Part shown: in pieces, positions 1 to 8,930 of the stretch
Layout: each line of letters begins with the position of its first letter
Numbering within the stretch: the stretch's first letter is position 1
Assembly (NCBI GenBank): GCA_009835325.1
Contig: VXWP01000038.1
Location: forward strand, 1-44,343
Origin: Gemmatimonadota bacterium
GTDB taxonomy: Bacteria > JAAXHH01
DNA length: 44,343 nt
Reading direction: 5' to 3'
The notes under the pieces: generated by a model
Told to the model about the DNA's origin: nothing
Databases searched by the model: none
What the model saw: the letters and a program-made list of their open reading frames with translations, nothing else
Program-made: the position numbers and the translations under genes

Positions 1-1
1 G

Positions 2-466
2 TCCGGCTGTTCCCTCAGGGAGATCCGGGGCCAGCTCGACGAACGCCTGGAAGACGCGCCGCAGTCCAGGCGGAAGATCGTGCAATTGTTCATCCAGTAC
101 AGCGAATATCTCTTCGATTTCGAGGAAAACGAGAAAACCCATATCGGCGGCACGACCTATATCGTGTCGCAGCCGGAGTTCGTGACGGACTACACGAAGC
201 TTTCGTCGCTGCTGCAGTTTCTCGAGCACAAGCGGACGGTGGCACACTGGCTGAGCGAGCGCCATCACGACAACCGGATCGCCGTCACCATCGGGCGCGA
301 GAACGGGCAGCGTGAAGTAACCTCGTGCAGCGTGGTGACTTCGACCTACCGAATCGGCGACATGACGGGTGTTATCGGGGTGATCGGCCCGACGCGCATG
401 CCCTACGCGCGGCTGATGTCCGTCGTCGGCTACACGGCGAGGTACCTGAATACGAAATTCGCTTGA
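2..466 (+). CDS. hrcA: Heat-inducible transcription repressor HrcA (3' end only)
   Basis: The reading frame is open from the first bases of the window, so this is the C-terminal part (about 154 residues) of a gene that starts upstream. HrcA represses chaperone operons by binding CIRCE elements and is itself kept active by GroEL. The C-terminus carries the family signature: GVIGPTRMPYARLMSVVGY followed by TARYLN, and the preceding stretch with IGREN matches the HrcA effector/dimerisation region. The winged-helix DNA-binding domain is outside the window. It is followed by a clear stem-loop terminator (500-532) and then grpE and dnaJ, the usual partners. No CIRCE repeat is visible between hrcA and grpE. 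Family assignment is secure; the start cannot be seen. Confidence 0.93.
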   Translation, partial: SGCSLREIRGQLDERLEDAPQSRRKIVQLFIQYSEYLFDFEENEKTHIGGTTYIVSQPEFVTDYTKLSSLLQFLEHKRTVAHWLSERHHDNRIAVTIGRENGQREVTSCSVVTSTYRIGDMTGVIGVIGPTRMPYARLMSVVGYTARYLNTKFA

Positions 467-499
467 GTCTCAGGGGTTTTCGTACCGAACCGGTTTACC

Positions 500-532
500 A
501 GCGGACGTGAGCGATCACGCCCGCTTCGTTTT
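500..532 (+). terminator. Intrinsic terminator after hrcA
   Basis: An 11-nt arm at 500-510 (AGCGGACGTGA) pairs with 515-525 (TCACGCCCGCT), giving 10 of 11 pairs around a GCGA tetraloop, followed by TCGTTTTG. It lies 33 nt after the hrcA stop. It would separate hrcA transcription from grpE-dnaJ or act as an attenuator between them. Confidence 0.65.
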
Positions 533-569
533 GATATGCCGGTCGCGTCCGGGCGTTACCGGGCGGACA

Positions 570-596
570 TTGCAGAACGGGCAAAAGCGGTAGAAT
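570..596 (+). promoter_or_regulatory. Possible sigma70-type promoter for grpE
   Basis: TTGCAG (570-575) and TAGAAT (591-596) lie between the hrcA terminator and the grpE start. The -10 box is good (5 of 6), but the 15-nt spacer is shorter than the preferred 16-18, so this is only a candidate. No sigma32-like box was recognised. Confidence 0.25.
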
Positions 597-664
597 GGAC
601 TGAACGGACTGAACCGAAAACGGTCGTCCGTGCTGAATTCCGGCGTAGTGACAGGAGGTTTGAA

Positions 665-1531
665 GTGTCTATGGGCAAGGAAGAGGAAGCAGCAATCGAG
701 TCTGCGGCGTCGCCCGGTGACGCAGCCGAAGTGACCGGGACCACGGCGGAGGATAACGACCCGGAGGCCGGAGAGGATTCCGAGGCCGGGGCCGATTCCG
801 CGGCCGGAGAGGATTCCGAGGCCGGGCCGGACCATGGCGCCGAACCGGGTAACGGACCGGCGGCCGGGGCGAAGGATCAGCCCGGCGGGGCCGCGTCCGG
901 CGACGAAGCGGACTCCAGGGAGCCATCGGGTGGGGCTGCGGTCGATGCGGAGGAAGATGAACAGACCAGGCTGGCCGAGGAGGTCCTGCTTTACAAGGAC
1001 CGCCTGGTACGCCTGGCCGCCGAGTTCGACAACTACAAGAAACGGACCGGCCGCGAGTTCACCGCGCTGGTAAAGAACGCGGGTGAATCGCTGATCACCG
1101 AGCTGCTGCCCATCCTCGACAACATCGAAAGGGCCCTCCAGGCTCCGCAGACCTCCGACGAGACCCGGTCCTTCGCCCAGGGTTTCGAGATGATCCGGCA
1201 GCAATTCCTGGAGAAACTGGAGAAGGCGGGGATGAAGGAGATCGCCGCCGAGGGAACGCCCTTCGATCCCACGCGGCACGAAGCCGTCATGGCCGTAGAA
1301 AACGAAGATCACCCGGCCGATACGGTGATCAACGTGGTCGAAAAGGGCTACACACTCAATGAAAAAGTCCTGCGCGCGGCCAAGGTCATCGTAACACGCG
1401 CGCCGGTGAAATCACCGGACCAGGCAGACCAGGCGGACCAGGCAGACCAGGCAGACCAGGCAGACCAGGCAGACCAGGCGGAAACGGAGAACCAGGACGG
1501 CAACCAGGCGTCGGGATCCAGTGGAAGATGA
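665..1531 (+). CDS. grpE: Nucleotide exchange factor GrpE
   Basis: GrpE releases ADP from DnaK in the DnaK-DnaJ-GrpE chaperone cycle in the cytoplasm. The frame is open from 536, but AGGAGG at 653-658 sits 6 nt before a GTG at 665, which I take as the start (288 residues); ATG 671 is the alternative. The conserved core begins around residue 100 ([20 protein letters not shown], long helix) and ends with the beta domain ([20 protein letters not shown] and [16 protein letters not shown]). The protein is longer than usual because of an acidic Ala/Glu/Gly/Asp-rich N-terminus built from 18-bp repeats (about 763-831) and a C-terminal tail of repeated Asp-Gln-Ala. It overlaps dnaJ by 4 nt (ATGA), implying translational coupling. 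dnaK is not adjacent. Confidence 0.95.
   Translation: MSMGKEEEAAIESAASPGDAAEVTGTTAEDNDPEAGEDSEAGADSAAGEDSEAGPDHGAEPGNGPAAGAKDQPGGAASGDEADSREPSGGAAVDAEEDEQTRLAEEVLLYKDRLVRLAAEFDNYKKRTGREFTALVKNAGESLITELLPILDNIERALQAPQTSDETRSFAQGFEMIRQQFLEKLEKAGMKEIAAEGTPFDPTRHEAVMAVENEDHPADTVINVVEKGYTLNEKVLRAAKVIVTRAPVKSPDQADQADQADQADQADQADQAETENQDGNQASGSSGR
1418..1480 (+). repeat. Seven tandem copies of a 9-bp unit (GACCAGGCR) in the grpE tail
   Basis: Units start at 1418, 1427, 1436, 1445, 1454, 1463 and 1472. All read GACCAGGCA or GACCAGGCG and encode Asp-Gln-Ala in frame. The same core recurs in other genes of the window (37763-37789, 34394-34429; related GACCGGGCG at 10837 and 15537). Confidence 0.95.
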
Positions 1532-2679
1532 ATAAACAGGACTACTACGATACCCTGGGCGTGGCGCGCTCGGCATCCGAGGACGAAATCAAGAAGGCGT
1601 ACCGGAAGCTGGCCATGCAGTATCATCCGGACCGGAACCCGGACGACAAGGCAGCGGAGGAGAAATTCAAAACGGCCGCCGAAGCCTACGAGGTGCTCAG
1701 CGATCCGGACAAGCGCACGCGGTACGACCGGTTCGGCCACCAGGGCGTGGCCAGCGACTTCGGATCGGGCGGCTTCCAGTGGACGGACTTTTCCCACGCC
1801 GGAGACTTCGAGGACATCCTGGGGAACCTGTTCGGGGGCGGCATATTCGGCGACCTCTTCGGCGGGCGGACCCGTGGGAGGGCAAGCAACCGCGGCGAGG
1901 ATCTGCGGGTGAACCTCAAGTTGACCCTTGAGGAACTGGCCCAGGGCGTCAGCAAGACGATTCGCATCAAGCGTTACGTGCCCTGCGACAGCTGCGATGG
2001 AGTCGGCGCCGCCGACCGGGACGGCGTGCGGACCTGTCCCACCTGCCACGGTCAGGGCCAGGTGCAGCAACGTGCGTCCTCCCTGTTCGGCGTCGTGATG
2101 AACGTGACGACCTGCCCGAACTGCCAGGGGCAGGGGAAGACCATCGACCGGCCCTGCAGCGCGTGCGAGGGGCAGGGCAGGCAGGTGAAGACGGTTACGG
2201 TCAAGGTGGATATCCCGACCGGCGCCGGCGACGGGAACTACATGCGACTTCAGGGCCAGGGCCACGCGGGGATCCGCGGCGGACCGGCGGGCGACGTGCT
2301 CGTCGTCATCGAACAGGAGTCCCACGAGTACTTCGAACGGCAGGACGACGACGTCATCTACGTCATGCCGCTCAGTTTCAGCCAGGCGGCCCTGGGTGAC
2401 CAGGTCGAAGTCCCGACCCTCTCGGGCAAAGTCCGTCTCACCATCCCCCCCGGTACCCAGTTCGGCAAGGTGTTCCGGCTGCGGGGCAAGGGCATGCCCC
2501 ACCTCAATGGTTACGGCCAGGGCGACCAGCTCGTAAAGGTCATCGTGTGGACGCCCACGGAACTCACCGGCCGGGAAAAGGAACTGTACCAGGAGTTGTC
2601 CCGCCTGCACAGCGGGAAGACACCGGAAAACGACCGGGGATTCCTCAACCGGATCCGGGACGAGTTGTTCGGCGACTGA
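1528..2679 (+). CDS. dnaJ: Chaperone protein DnaJ (type I Hsp40)
   Basis: DnaJ delivers unfolded clients to DnaK and stimulates its ATPase. At 383 residues it has the full type I layout: J domain (1-70) with HPD at 33-35; a Gly/Phe-rich stretch (about 75-120, with [11 protein letters not shown]); a cysteine-rich zinc domain with four CxxCxGxG-type repeats ([32 protein letters not shown]); and C-terminal client-binding beta domains. The ATG at 1528 overlaps the grpE stop as ATGA. prmA and rsmE follow, the order common in many bacteria after hrcA-grpE-dnaK-dnaJ, except that dnaK is absent here. Confidence 0.97.
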   Translation: MNKQDYYDTLGVARSASEDEIKKAYRKLAMQYHPDRNPDDKAAEEKFKTAAEAYEVLSDPDKRTRYDRFGHQGVASDFGSGGFQWTDFSHAGDFEDILGNLFGGGIFGDLFGGRTRGRASNRGEDLRVNLKLTLEELAQGVSKTIRIKRYVPCDSCDGVGAADRDGVRTCPTCHGQGQVQQRASSLFGVVMNVTTCPNCQGQGKTIDRPCSACEGQGRQVKTVTVKVDIPTGAGDGNYMRLQGQGHAGIRGGPAGDVLVVIEQESHEYFERQDDDVIYVMPLSFSQAALGDQVEVPTLSGKVRLTIPPGTQFGKVFRLRGKGMPHLNGYGQGDQLVKVIVWTPTELTGREKELYQELSRLHSGKTPENDRGFLNRIRDELFGD

Positions 2680-2728
2680 GCCGCTGCGGAAACTCGAACT
2701 CCGACCCGCGTCCGCCCGATCCTCGCCT

Positions 2729-3613
2729 ATGCGCCACTGGGTTGAAGTCACCATAGCCGTCTCGCCCGAAACCGAAGAAGCGATCGTCAACGCGTTCTGG
2801 GAACTGGGGTCCAGCGGGGTCCAGCAATCCGGGGATGGAAGTATCGGCACATCCGATCGCGTAACGGGCTTCTGGCCCGATCGGCCCGGAGTGGACGAGA
2901 AACTTCACCGGGTCGCACGCCTGTGGGAGGAACTTCGCAACCTGGGCCTGGCGGAAGGTCCTTGCCGGATCTCCACGCGCAGGGTTTCCGAAGACGACTG
3001 GTCCGGGAAATGGAAAGCGCAGGTGGGGCCCGTCCGGGTCTCGGAAGGGCTCACGGTCGCCCCGCCCTGGTCCGAGGTGCCCCAGTCCAATCGCTCGCTC
3101 GTGGTGCGGATCAACCCGGGCACCGGGTTCGGCACGGGCGGCCACGAAACCACGCAACTGTGCCTTCGGCAACTGGAAAAGCGGATCAGGCCGGGAGACC
3201 GGGTGCTTGATGTGGGATCGGGTTCCGGCGTGCTCTCCATTGCCGCGGTCCTCCGGGGCGCCTCCCGGGCGACGGGCATCGATATCGATCCCGAGACCCT
3301 CGGAAACGCGCGCGAGAACGCCCGGCTGAACGGGGTGGCCGACCGTGTCGACCTCCATGCCGGCCGCCTGGATCATCCTGCGGTGAGCGGCCGCTACCGG
3401 GTCGTGGTCTCCAATATCAGCGCGGCCAGCCTGACCGCCATGCTTCCCGGTTTCGCAGCCCACCTTCACCCCGGTGGCGAACTGATCCTGTCCGGACTGC
3501 TCATCGAGGAAGCCGGGTCATTCGAAGCTTTGCTGGCCAGCGAAGGATTTTCGCTGATCGAGCGGGAGACCCAGGGCGTCTGGTGGGCCGGCGCGGCTGT
3601 GCCGGCGATCTGA
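2729..3613 (+). CDS. prmA: Ribosomal protein L11 methyltransferase PrmA
   Basis: PrmA uses S-adenosylmethionine to trimethylate ribosomal protein L11. The 294-residue length is normal. The N-terminal L11-recognition domain (MRHWVEVTIAV...) is followed by the class I methyltransferase fold, with the PrmA hallmark NPGTGFGTGGHETTQLCL just before motif I (LDVGSGSGVLSIAA), the acidic motif II (TGIDIDPETLGNA) and VVSNISAASL at the active site. The start ATG has no strong Shine-Dalgarno site and lies 49 nt after dnaJ, so it is probably in the same transcript. Placement between dnaJ and rsmE is a widespread arrangement. Confidence 0.95.
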   Translation: MRHWVEVTIAVSPETEEAIVNAFWELGSSGVQQSGDGSIGTSDRVTGFWPDRPGVDEKLHRVARLWEELRNLGLAEGPCRISTRRVSEDDWSGKWKAQVGPVRVSEGLTVAPPWSEVPQSNRSLVVRINPGTGFGTGGHETTQLCLRQLEKRIRPGDRVLDVGSGSGVLSIAAVLRGASRATGIDIDPETLGNARENARLNGVADRVDLHAGRLDHPAVSGRYRVVVSNISAASLTAMLPGFAAHLHPGGELILSGLLIEEAGSFEALLASEGFSLIERETQGVWWAGAAVPAI

Positions 3614-3672
3614 CGGATGGCGACCGGCCGTTCCGGTAACGGCCGGACGGCAAGCCATGATCGGTGGAATTG

Positions 3673-4416
3673 ATGGAATTCAGCTACGTGCCCCCGGAAC
3701 GGATCACGGGAAATTCGGCCTTCGTTACCGACAAGGACGAACAGCATCACCTGGCCCGCTCATTGCGGAAGAAACCGGGGGACGCCGTGCATTTCGTGGA
3801 CGGCGAAGGCTGGATCTACGACGGCGTGCTCGTAAGCTTGAAGCCGGAGATCGAAATCCAGATCCGGGACCGCCGGAGAGACCGGGAGACGGAATCGCCC
3901 GAAGTCACGCTCGCACCGTCGCTGCTCAAGGGGACGCGGCTGGACACCGTCGTCGAGAAGGCGACGGAACTGGGTGTTTCCGCCATCCTTCCCATGCGCA
4001 CCGCCCGGACGGTGGCGGGCGGCAGGCCTGCAGGCAGGCAGGCCGGTCAACGGCTGGACCGCTGGCGGCGCATCGCCCTGAGCGCGATGAAGCAGTCGCT
4101 GCGCGCCCGATTGCCCCGAATCGAACCGGTCACGAGCATTGGGGACGTCGTGGGGACCGCGTCATCCTACGACCTGGCCCTCATCGCCTGGGAAGAGGAA
4201 GGGGAAAGGCGCCCGGGCCTCGCGGCGGGCCTCGACGCGACGGCAAGACGCGTCCTGCTGATGATCGGTCCCGAGGGCGGTTTCGCCGGGGAGGAGATCG
4301 CCATGGCCCGTGAGGCGGGCATGGTGACGGTTTCCCTGGGACGCTCGCGCCTGAGGTCCGACACGGCGGCCATCGCGGGACTGGCCCTGCTCATGGCGGC
4401 GCTGGACGCCCCGTGA
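3673..4416 (+). CDS. rsmE: 16S rRNA m3U1498 methyltransferase RsmE
   Basis: RsmE methylates N3 of U1498 in 16S rRNA. The frame opens at GTG 3664, but GGTGG at 3662-3666 is well spaced for ATG 3673, and starting there matches the family N-terminus (247 residues). An N-terminal PUA-like domain (about 1-70, with EQHHLARSLRKKPGD) precedes the SPOUT methyltransferase domain with KATELGVSAILPM and the knot sequence LLMIGPEGGFAGEEIAMA, then SLGRSRLRSDTA. A small Gly/Arg/Gln insertion (GGRPAGRQAGQR) lies in a surface loop. It follows prmA, as in many genomes. Confidence 0.95.
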   Translation: MEFSYVPPERITGNSAFVTDKDEQHHLARSLRKKPGDAVHFVDGEGWIYDGVLVSLKPEIEIQIRDRRRDRETESPEVTLAPSLLKGTRLDTVVEKATELGVSAILPMRTARTVAGGRPAGRQAGQRLDRWRRIALSAMKQSLRARLPRIEPVTSIGDVVGTASSYDLALIAWEEEGERRPGLAAGLDATARRVLLMIGPEGGFAGEEIAMAREAGMVTVSLGRSRLRSDTAAIAGLALLMAALDAP

Positions 4417-4476
4417 GCGAGACTGACGGGAGTCACCGCCCCGTGTCAAGCACGAGGCACAATGGAGGACGATAAC

Positions 4477-4821
4477 ATGTCCGAGTGTCTGTTCTGCCGG
4501 ATCGTCGCCGGATCGCTGCCCACCGAATTCGTCTACGAAGACGAGCACGTCGTGGCCTTCCGGGACATAAACCCCGCGGCCCCGGTGCATATCCTCATCG
4601 TGCCGCGGGAGCATATCGAAACGGTCGCCGACCTGGGCAGCGATGGGACCGGAGTCATGAGCCGGCTCACGGCGGCGGCGAACCGGATCGCCCGGGAAAC
4701 CGGCGTCGACACCGGCGGATACCGGCTGATCGTCAACTGTGGCCCGGACGGGGGCCAGACCGTTTTCCATCTCCACATGCACCTGCTCGGCGGCCGCAAA
4801 ATGCCCGAGCTGGCCGCTTGA
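4477..4821 (+). CDS. HIT family (HinT-like) nucleotide-binding protein
   Basis: Histidine-triad hydrolases of this branch cleave purine nucleoside phosphoramidates and aminoacyl-AMP. The 114-residue protein has the N-terminal CLFCRIVAG segment (Cys4, Cys7), the core ILIVPREH, and the triad H98-L-H100-M-H102-LL at the C-terminus; H100 is the expected nucleophile. The frame opens at 4462, but GGAGG (4464-4468) lies 8 nt before ATG 4477, which fixes the start. It lies between rsmE and rpsU; the dnaJ-prmA-rsmE-hit-rpsU-yqeY order is also seen in many Gram-positive genomes. Confidence 0.92.
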   Translation: MSECLFCRIVAGSLPTEFVYEDEHVVAFRDINPAAPVHILIVPREHIETVADLGSDGTGVMSRLTAAANRIARETGVDTGGYRLIVNCGPDGGQTVFHLHMHLLGGRKMPELAA

Positions 4822-4874
4822 GCGGCGAGGGGCGGGACGAAGGGCGCATATCGGAATCAAACGAATTAATCTCC

Positions 4875-4903
4875 TTGCTTTTTCTACCGGTCCATGGCAT
4901 ATT
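4875..4903 (+). promoter_or_regulatory. Possible promoter upstream of rpsU
   Basis: An AT-rich patch in the gap before rpsU contains TTGCTT (4875-4880) and CATATT (4898-4903) separated by 17 nt. The boxes are weak (3 of 6 and 4 of 6), but this is the only promoter-like sequence before rpsU-yqeY. Confidence 0.3.
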
Positions 4904-4976
4904 AGATAGGCTTGAATAGAGACGGAGAGTAAGACTTGGTTCACCCGATTCGAGAGGCATGAGAGGGGGTGTGAGG

Positions 4977-5174
4977 ATGCCAGGTATTCGTGTCAGGGAA
5001 GGAGAACCGTTCGAAAAGGCCCTGCGTCGTTTTACCAAGACTTGCGAGAAAGTCGGCATCATGTCTGAAATACGCAAGCATCAGCATTTCGAAAAGCCAA
5101 GCGCGAAACGCAAGCGCAAGCTGAACGCGGCGAAGCGGAAGAATCAGAAGCGGCTCCAGCAGGAAAGATACTGA
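4977..5174 (+). CDS. rpsU: Small ribosomal subunit protein bS21
   Basis: A 65-residue, strongly basic protein of the 30S subunit, near the mRNA exit/anti-SD region. It shows the family pattern: an N-terminal strand ([19 protein letters not shown]), [20 protein letters not shown], and a Lys/Arg-rich C-terminus. The frame runs upstream to 4959, but GAGGGGG at 4963-4968 is placed for ATG 4977, and starting there gives the expected length. yqeY begins 17 nt downstream; the rpsU-yqeY pair is widely conserved and supports both calls. Confidence 0.95.
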   Translation: MPGIRVREGEPFEKALRRFTKTCEKVGIMSEIRKHQHFEKPSAKRKRKLNAAKRKNQKRLQQERY

Positions 5175-5190
5175 ACGACCGGAGCGGGTC

Positions 5191-5673
5191 ATGGCGCTTA
5201 AAGAGCGTTTGACGGATGACATGAAGTCGGCACTCAGGAACCGGGAGACCGTACGCCTCGGACTGGTCCGCATGATACGCGCGCAGATCAAGAACCGGGA
5301 GATCGCCAAGGGGAGCGACCTGGAGGACGAGGAAACAGTCGAGGTGGTCTCTTCCCTGATCAAGGCCAAGAGAGAAGCGCTGGAATTCGCCGTCAAGGGA
5401 GATCGAAAGGACCTGGTCGCCCAGGCCGAAGAAGAGCTGGAGATCCTTGCGTCCTATCTTCCGGAACAGTTGTCCGAGGAAGAGATCAGATCCGTCGTCC
5501 AGGAAGCCATCGACCAGTCCGGCGCAGCGGGACCGGGAGACCTGGGCAGGGTCATGGGCGCGGTCATGCCCCGGGTAAAGGGCCTGGCGGACGGCAGGCT
5601 CGTCAACACCATCGTGCGGGAATGCCTGGCCGGCCTGGCCACGCAGGACATGCAGTCCGTGCAGACCGGATAA
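5191..5673 (+). CDS. yqeY: GatB/YqeY domain protein
   Basis: A 160-residue protein of the YqeY family, related to the tRNA-binding tail domain of GatB amidotransferase; its exact function is not settled. Typical features are the N-terminal helix LKERLTDDMKSALRNRET, RMIRAQIKNREI, and the later segment EILASYLPEQLSEEEI followed by DLGRVMGAVMPRVKGLADGR. It sits directly after rpsU with GGAG in front of the ATG, so it is very likely cotranscribed. A stem-loop follows at 5712. Confidence 0.92.
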   Translation: MALKERLTDDMKSALRNRETVRLGLVRMIRAQIKNREIAKGSDLEDEETVEVVSSLIKAKREALEFAVKGDRKDLVAQAEEELEILASYLPEQLSEEEIRSVVQEAIDQSGAAGPGDLGRVMGAVMPRVKGLADGRLVNTIVRECLAGLATQDMQSVQTG

Positions 5674-5711
5674 TACTCTTTATATCACGGTCTGCGACGG
5701 TCCTGATTTCG

Positions 5712-5750
5712 AAGCCTCTCCGAATCCCCGGGGAGGCTTTCCGTGTTTTG
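5712..5750 (+). terminator. Probable terminator after rpsU-yqeY
   Basis: AAGCCTC (5712-5718) pairs with GAGGCTT (5733-5739) and is followed by TTTCCGTGTTTT. A 7-bp stem with a 14-nt loop and an interrupted T-run makes it a moderate candidate. It ends just before cvpA. Confidence 0.5.
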
Positions 5751-5755
5751 ATGCC

Positions 5756-6289
5756 ATGAACTGGATCGATATCGCCATCGGGATCCTCGTAATCTTTCAG
5801 GCGGCAACCGGCTTTGGCAAGGGAATCGCCCGGAGTCTGCTCGACCTTGCGGGCATCGTCGCGGCGGTGGTCATTTCCCTGACCCAGTTCGGTCTGGTGT
5901 CCGATTTCATCGGGCGCATGACCGGCATTTCCACTGGATGGCTGCACTGGTTCAGCCTGTTCGTCTGCCTGGTCCTGTCGCTCGCGCTGGCCAACGTCGT
6001 GACCGGCGTGGCCGGCCGGTCGTTACGGGGCGCTTCAAAGTCCCTTCTCGACCGCGTGGCCGGATTTCTGCTCGGCGGCGCGCGCGGCTGCGTCATCGCG
6101 AGCCTGCTGTTGATCCTTTACGCATTCATGCCGTTCTCCGGAACGGCGAAGACCCAGCTTGACCGGTCGTCCCTGGCACCGGAGACCATGTCCATCATAC
6201 CGGCGATCATCGATACCGTCATGGACCGCGTCGCGCCCGGTTCCCCGCCGATCATGGAGAAACTGGCACGGTACCTGCTAACCAGGTAA
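5756..6289 (+). CDS. CvpA family membrane protein
   Basis: A 177-residue inner-membrane protein of the CvpA (colicin V production) family. Four hydrophobic segments are visible: about 3-20, 28-48, 62-85 and 105-125. The first contains the characteristic WIDIAIGILVIFQAATGFGK, followed by GIARSLLDLAGIVAAVV. The family has been linked to envelope homeostasis and bile resistance, but its molecular role is uncertain. It directly precedes mutS2 (24 nt gap); cvpA-mutS2 adjacency is common in many bacteria. Confidence 0.88.
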   Translation: MNWIDIAIGILVIFQAATGFGKGIARSLLDLAGIVAAVVISLTQFGLVSDFIGRMTGISTGWLHWFSLFVCLVLSLALANVVTGVAGRSLRGASKSLLDRVAGFLLGGARGCVIASLLLILYAFMPFSGTAKTQLDRSSLAPETMSIIPAIIDTVMDRVAPGSPPIMEKLARYLLTR

Positions 6290-6313
6290 CCGGCCCGATG
6301 TGAGCGACCGAGC

Positions 6314-8818
6314 ATGAAAATCGGTATACCTCCCCACACGCTGAAAGTACTGGAATTCGACGCCGTCAGGACCATGTGTTCGGAAAGAACGGTCTCCGCA
6401 CCGGGCCACCGCCGGGCCATGTCCCTGGAACCGGGCAGAGACGTCGTCGTGATCGGGAACAACCTGCAGACCGTCACCGAGATGCGCGGATTCCTGGACC
6501 AGGCCGAAACGGTTCCCCTGCGGGGCATCAAGGACATCGGCGGGGCCCTGGAACGGGCCGGCGTGGCCGGAGCAAGAATGGAGCCCCAGACGCTGCTGGA
6601 CATGGCCGACACCCTCCGGGTAAGCCGGCGCATGCGGGCATTCGGCCAGAGGTTGCGGAATCGTTCCACGGCCCCCCACGTCGGGTCCCTCACAGCCGGA
6701 CTGGGAGACTTCCAGGAGATCGAAAACTCGATCGGTCAGGCCATCGACGGTGACGGCAACATACGCGACCACGCCAGTCCCGGGTTGCGGCGAATCCGCA
6801 CGGACCAGCAGACCATGCGGGAGCGCGCGAGAAACTGGCTGCAGCGGTTCATCCAGTCGGAAGCCGGAGCCAAAGCACTGCAGGAACCGGTCATCACCAT
6901 GCGGGACGGGCGGTACGTGGTCCCGGTACGCATGGACCACCGCGGCCAGGTGCAGGGCGTGGTCCACGACCAGTCGGCCAGCGGCGCCACGGTATTCATA
7001 GAACCCATCGGCGTCGTCGAATTCAACAACCGACTGCGCGAACTGATCGTGGCGGAAGGCCGCGAGATCGAGCGCATCCTGCTGTCCCTGACCGACCAGG
7101 TACACCAGCAGGTGGAAGCCATAACCGTTTCGTACGGCCTGCTGGGCCAGCTCGACTTCTTTCACGCGGCGGCCGTGCTTTCCATCGACCTCCGGGCCGC
7201 GCCGCCTCGGTTGAATACCGACGGGCACATCGTCCTGCGCAACGCCCGGCACCCCATCCTCGAGCTGTCGGACCAGTGCGAAACCGTCGTCCCGTTGAAC
7301 CTGCAGGTCGGGGAAAGCGCGCAGACGCTCGTGATCACCGGTCCCAACATGGGCGGCAAGACGGTCGCCCTGAAGTCGATCGGCATCCTGACCATGATGG
7401 CCCAGTCCGGATTGCACATACCGGCGGACGACGACACCGAAATCGCCGTGTTCGACTCCATCTTCGCGGACATCGGGGACGAGCAGTCGATCGAGGCGAA
7501 CCTGAGTACCTTCTCGGCCCACCTGGTGCATATCCGGACCATACTGGAGGAGGCTGACGATCACACGCTGGTGCTCCTCGACGAGCTGGGCGCCGGCACG
7601 GATCCATCTGCGGGGTCGGCCATGGGCATGGCCATCCTGGAATCGCTGACCCAGCGGGGGACCGTCACCGCGGCCACGACTCACTTCGATACGCTCAAGG
7701 CTTTCGCCACCCGGACCGCGGGGGTGGAAAACGGTTCGATGATCTTCGACGTGGAGACCCTGACACCTTCCTACCAGTTCAGGCAGGGCATTCCCGGCGC
7801 CAGCTACGCGCTGGAAATCGGCAGCCGGCTCGGCATGCCCGGTGACGTGCTCGAGCGCGCCTCCCGGTTCATGGGCAACGCCGAAAAGCGCCTGGACGAA
7901 GTCATCATGGAAGTGGACCGGAAGCACGAACTGCTCGTGGCCGCGCAGGAGCAGGCGGACCGGCTTCGCGCCGAACTGGACGGACTGAAACGGACCTACG
8001 AGGACCAGATCGCTTCTTACCGGCAAAAGGAACGCGACACGATCGCCGCCGGCCGGGAGAAGATGGACCGGCTGCTGAAAGACGCCCAGGCCGCCATCGA
8101 CCAGGCGGTGGCCGCGGTCCGCAGGGAACAGGCCGCGGCCGGGGCCGTCGAGGCATCGCGCAAGACGGTCGGCGACCAGCGCGCGCGGCTCCAGCGCATG
8201 CTCGATACCATCGATTCAGCATCTTCTTCGGACGGGGACGCCGGGGAGGCTGCCGCGGACAGTACGGGCGCCGCTGCGGACAGTGCAGGCGCCGCTGCGG
8301 AACGCGCCGGGGAGGCCGCCGTGGAACCCTCCGTGAACTCCGGCACGGGACCCGCCCGTGAGGCCATTTCTGCGGGCGACGAGGTGTGGGTGGCGTCGCT
8401 GGGACAGGCGGGGAGCGTGATCCAGGTCCAGGGAGACCGGCTGCGCATCCGGACCGGCAGGATGGAGATCACGGCCCGGCGGTCCGAGGTCCGGTTGCAT
8501 AAACCCGATCCCGCGCCGTCACGGGGAAAACCGGCAGGCCGCGTGGAAGTGCGGATGGACCGTCCACGCGCTGCCCTGACGGAACTGGACGTGCGGGGCT
8601 TCCGCGCCGGGGAGGCCATCGACGCCGTGGACCGCTACATCGACCAGACCACCCTTGATGACCTCAACGAAATCCGTATACTTCATGGTAAGGGTACCGG
8701 GGCCCTGAGCAGCGCGATCCAGGAGTTTCTGCAACACCACCCCCTGGTCAAGTCTTCCCATTTCGCCGAACAGCGCGACGGGGGGACCGGGGTGACCATC
8801 GTGGAGATGAAGGACTGA
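6314..8818 (+). CDS. mutS2: Endonuclease MutS2
   Basis: MutS2 is a MutS homologue without a mismatch-recognition domain. It has been implicated in suppressing recombination and in rescuing collided ribosomes. The 834-residue protein has N-terminal lever/clamp helices, a Walker A motif GPNMGGKT (about residue 343), Walker [15 protein letters not shown], the coiled-coil clamp ([18 protein letters not shown]...), and a C-terminal Smr nuclease domain with LDVRG and HGKGTG. Between the coiled coil and the KOW-like region, a low-complexity Ala/Gly/Glu linker (about 8215-8330) is built from near 21-bp repeats ([17 protein letters not shown]), unusual for the family. It is probably the second gene of a cvpA-mutS2 unit; a UUCG hairpin overlaps its stop codon. 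Confidence 0.96.
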   Translation: MKIGIPPHTLKVLEFDAVRTMCSERTVSAPGHRRAMSLEPGRDVVVIGNNLQTVTEMRGFLDQAETVPLRGIKDIGGALERAGVAGARMEPQTLLDMADTLRVSRRMRAFGQRLRNRSTAPHVGSLTAGLGDFQEIENSIGQAIDGDGNIRDHASPGLRRIRTDQQTMRERARNWLQRFIQSEAGAKALQEPVITMRDGRYVVPVRMDHRGQVQGVVHDQSASGATVFIEPIGVVEFNNRLRELIVAEGREIERILLSLTDQVHQQVEAITVSYGLLGQLDFFHAAAVLSIDLRAAPPRLNTDGHIVLRNARHPILELSDQCETVVPLNLQVGESAQTLVITGPNMGGKTVALKSIGILTMMAQSGLHIPADDDTEIAVFDSIFADIGDEQSIEANLSTFSAHLVHIRTILEEADDHTLVLLDELGAGTDPSAGSAMGMAILESLTQRGTVTAATTHFDTLKAFATRTAGVENGSMIFDVETLTPSYQFRQGIPGASYALEIGSRLGMPGDVLERASRFMGNAEKRLDEVIMEVDRKHELLVAAQEQADRLRAELDGLKRTYEDQIASYRQKERDTIAAGREKMDRLLKDAQAAIDQAVAAVRREQAAAGAVEASRKTVGDQRARLQRMLDTIDSASSSDGDAGEAAADSTGAAADSAGAAAERAGEAAVEPSVNSGTGPAREAISAGDEVWVASLGQAGSVIQVQGDRLRIRTGRMEITARRSEVRLHKPDPAPSRGKPAGRVEVRMDRPRAALTELDVRGFRAGEAIDAVDRYIDQTTLDDLNEIRILHGKGTGALSSAIQEFLQHHPLVKSSHFAEQRDGGTGVTIVEMKD

Positions 8819-8833
8819 GCGCGTTCGCGCGCT
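8818..8833 (+). other. UUCG-capped hairpin at the mutS2 stop
   Basis: AGCGCG (8818-8823) and CGCGCT (8828-8833) form a 6-bp GC stem capped by TTCG, an unusually stable tetraloop. No T-run follows, so it is more likely an mRNA 3'-end stabiliser or a Rho-assisted end than an intrinsic terminator. Confidence 0.45.
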
Positions 8834-8930
8834 GACGTCGCGCTGTCGCCGCGGTGGCGGGTTCAGACTGCGGCAGACGGACGATCCATATTCGATTTCA
8901 ATTAACGTTCTTGAGGCAGGAGGGACGATC

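Noticed and set aside
1418-1480. Possible CRISPR array
   Set aside because: Units are 9 bp, contiguous, without spacers, and translate in frame; this is a tandem minisatellite, not a CRISPR.
1348-2850. 500-residue minus-strand open frame opposite grpE-dnaJ
   Set aside because: It is a GC-driven shadow: the plus strand encodes unmistakable GrpE and DnaJ, and the antisense product has no family features.
6278-8026. 582-residue minus-strand open frame opposite mutS2
   Set aside because: Shadow of mutS2; composition is rich in Arg, Gly, Val and His with no recognisable domain.
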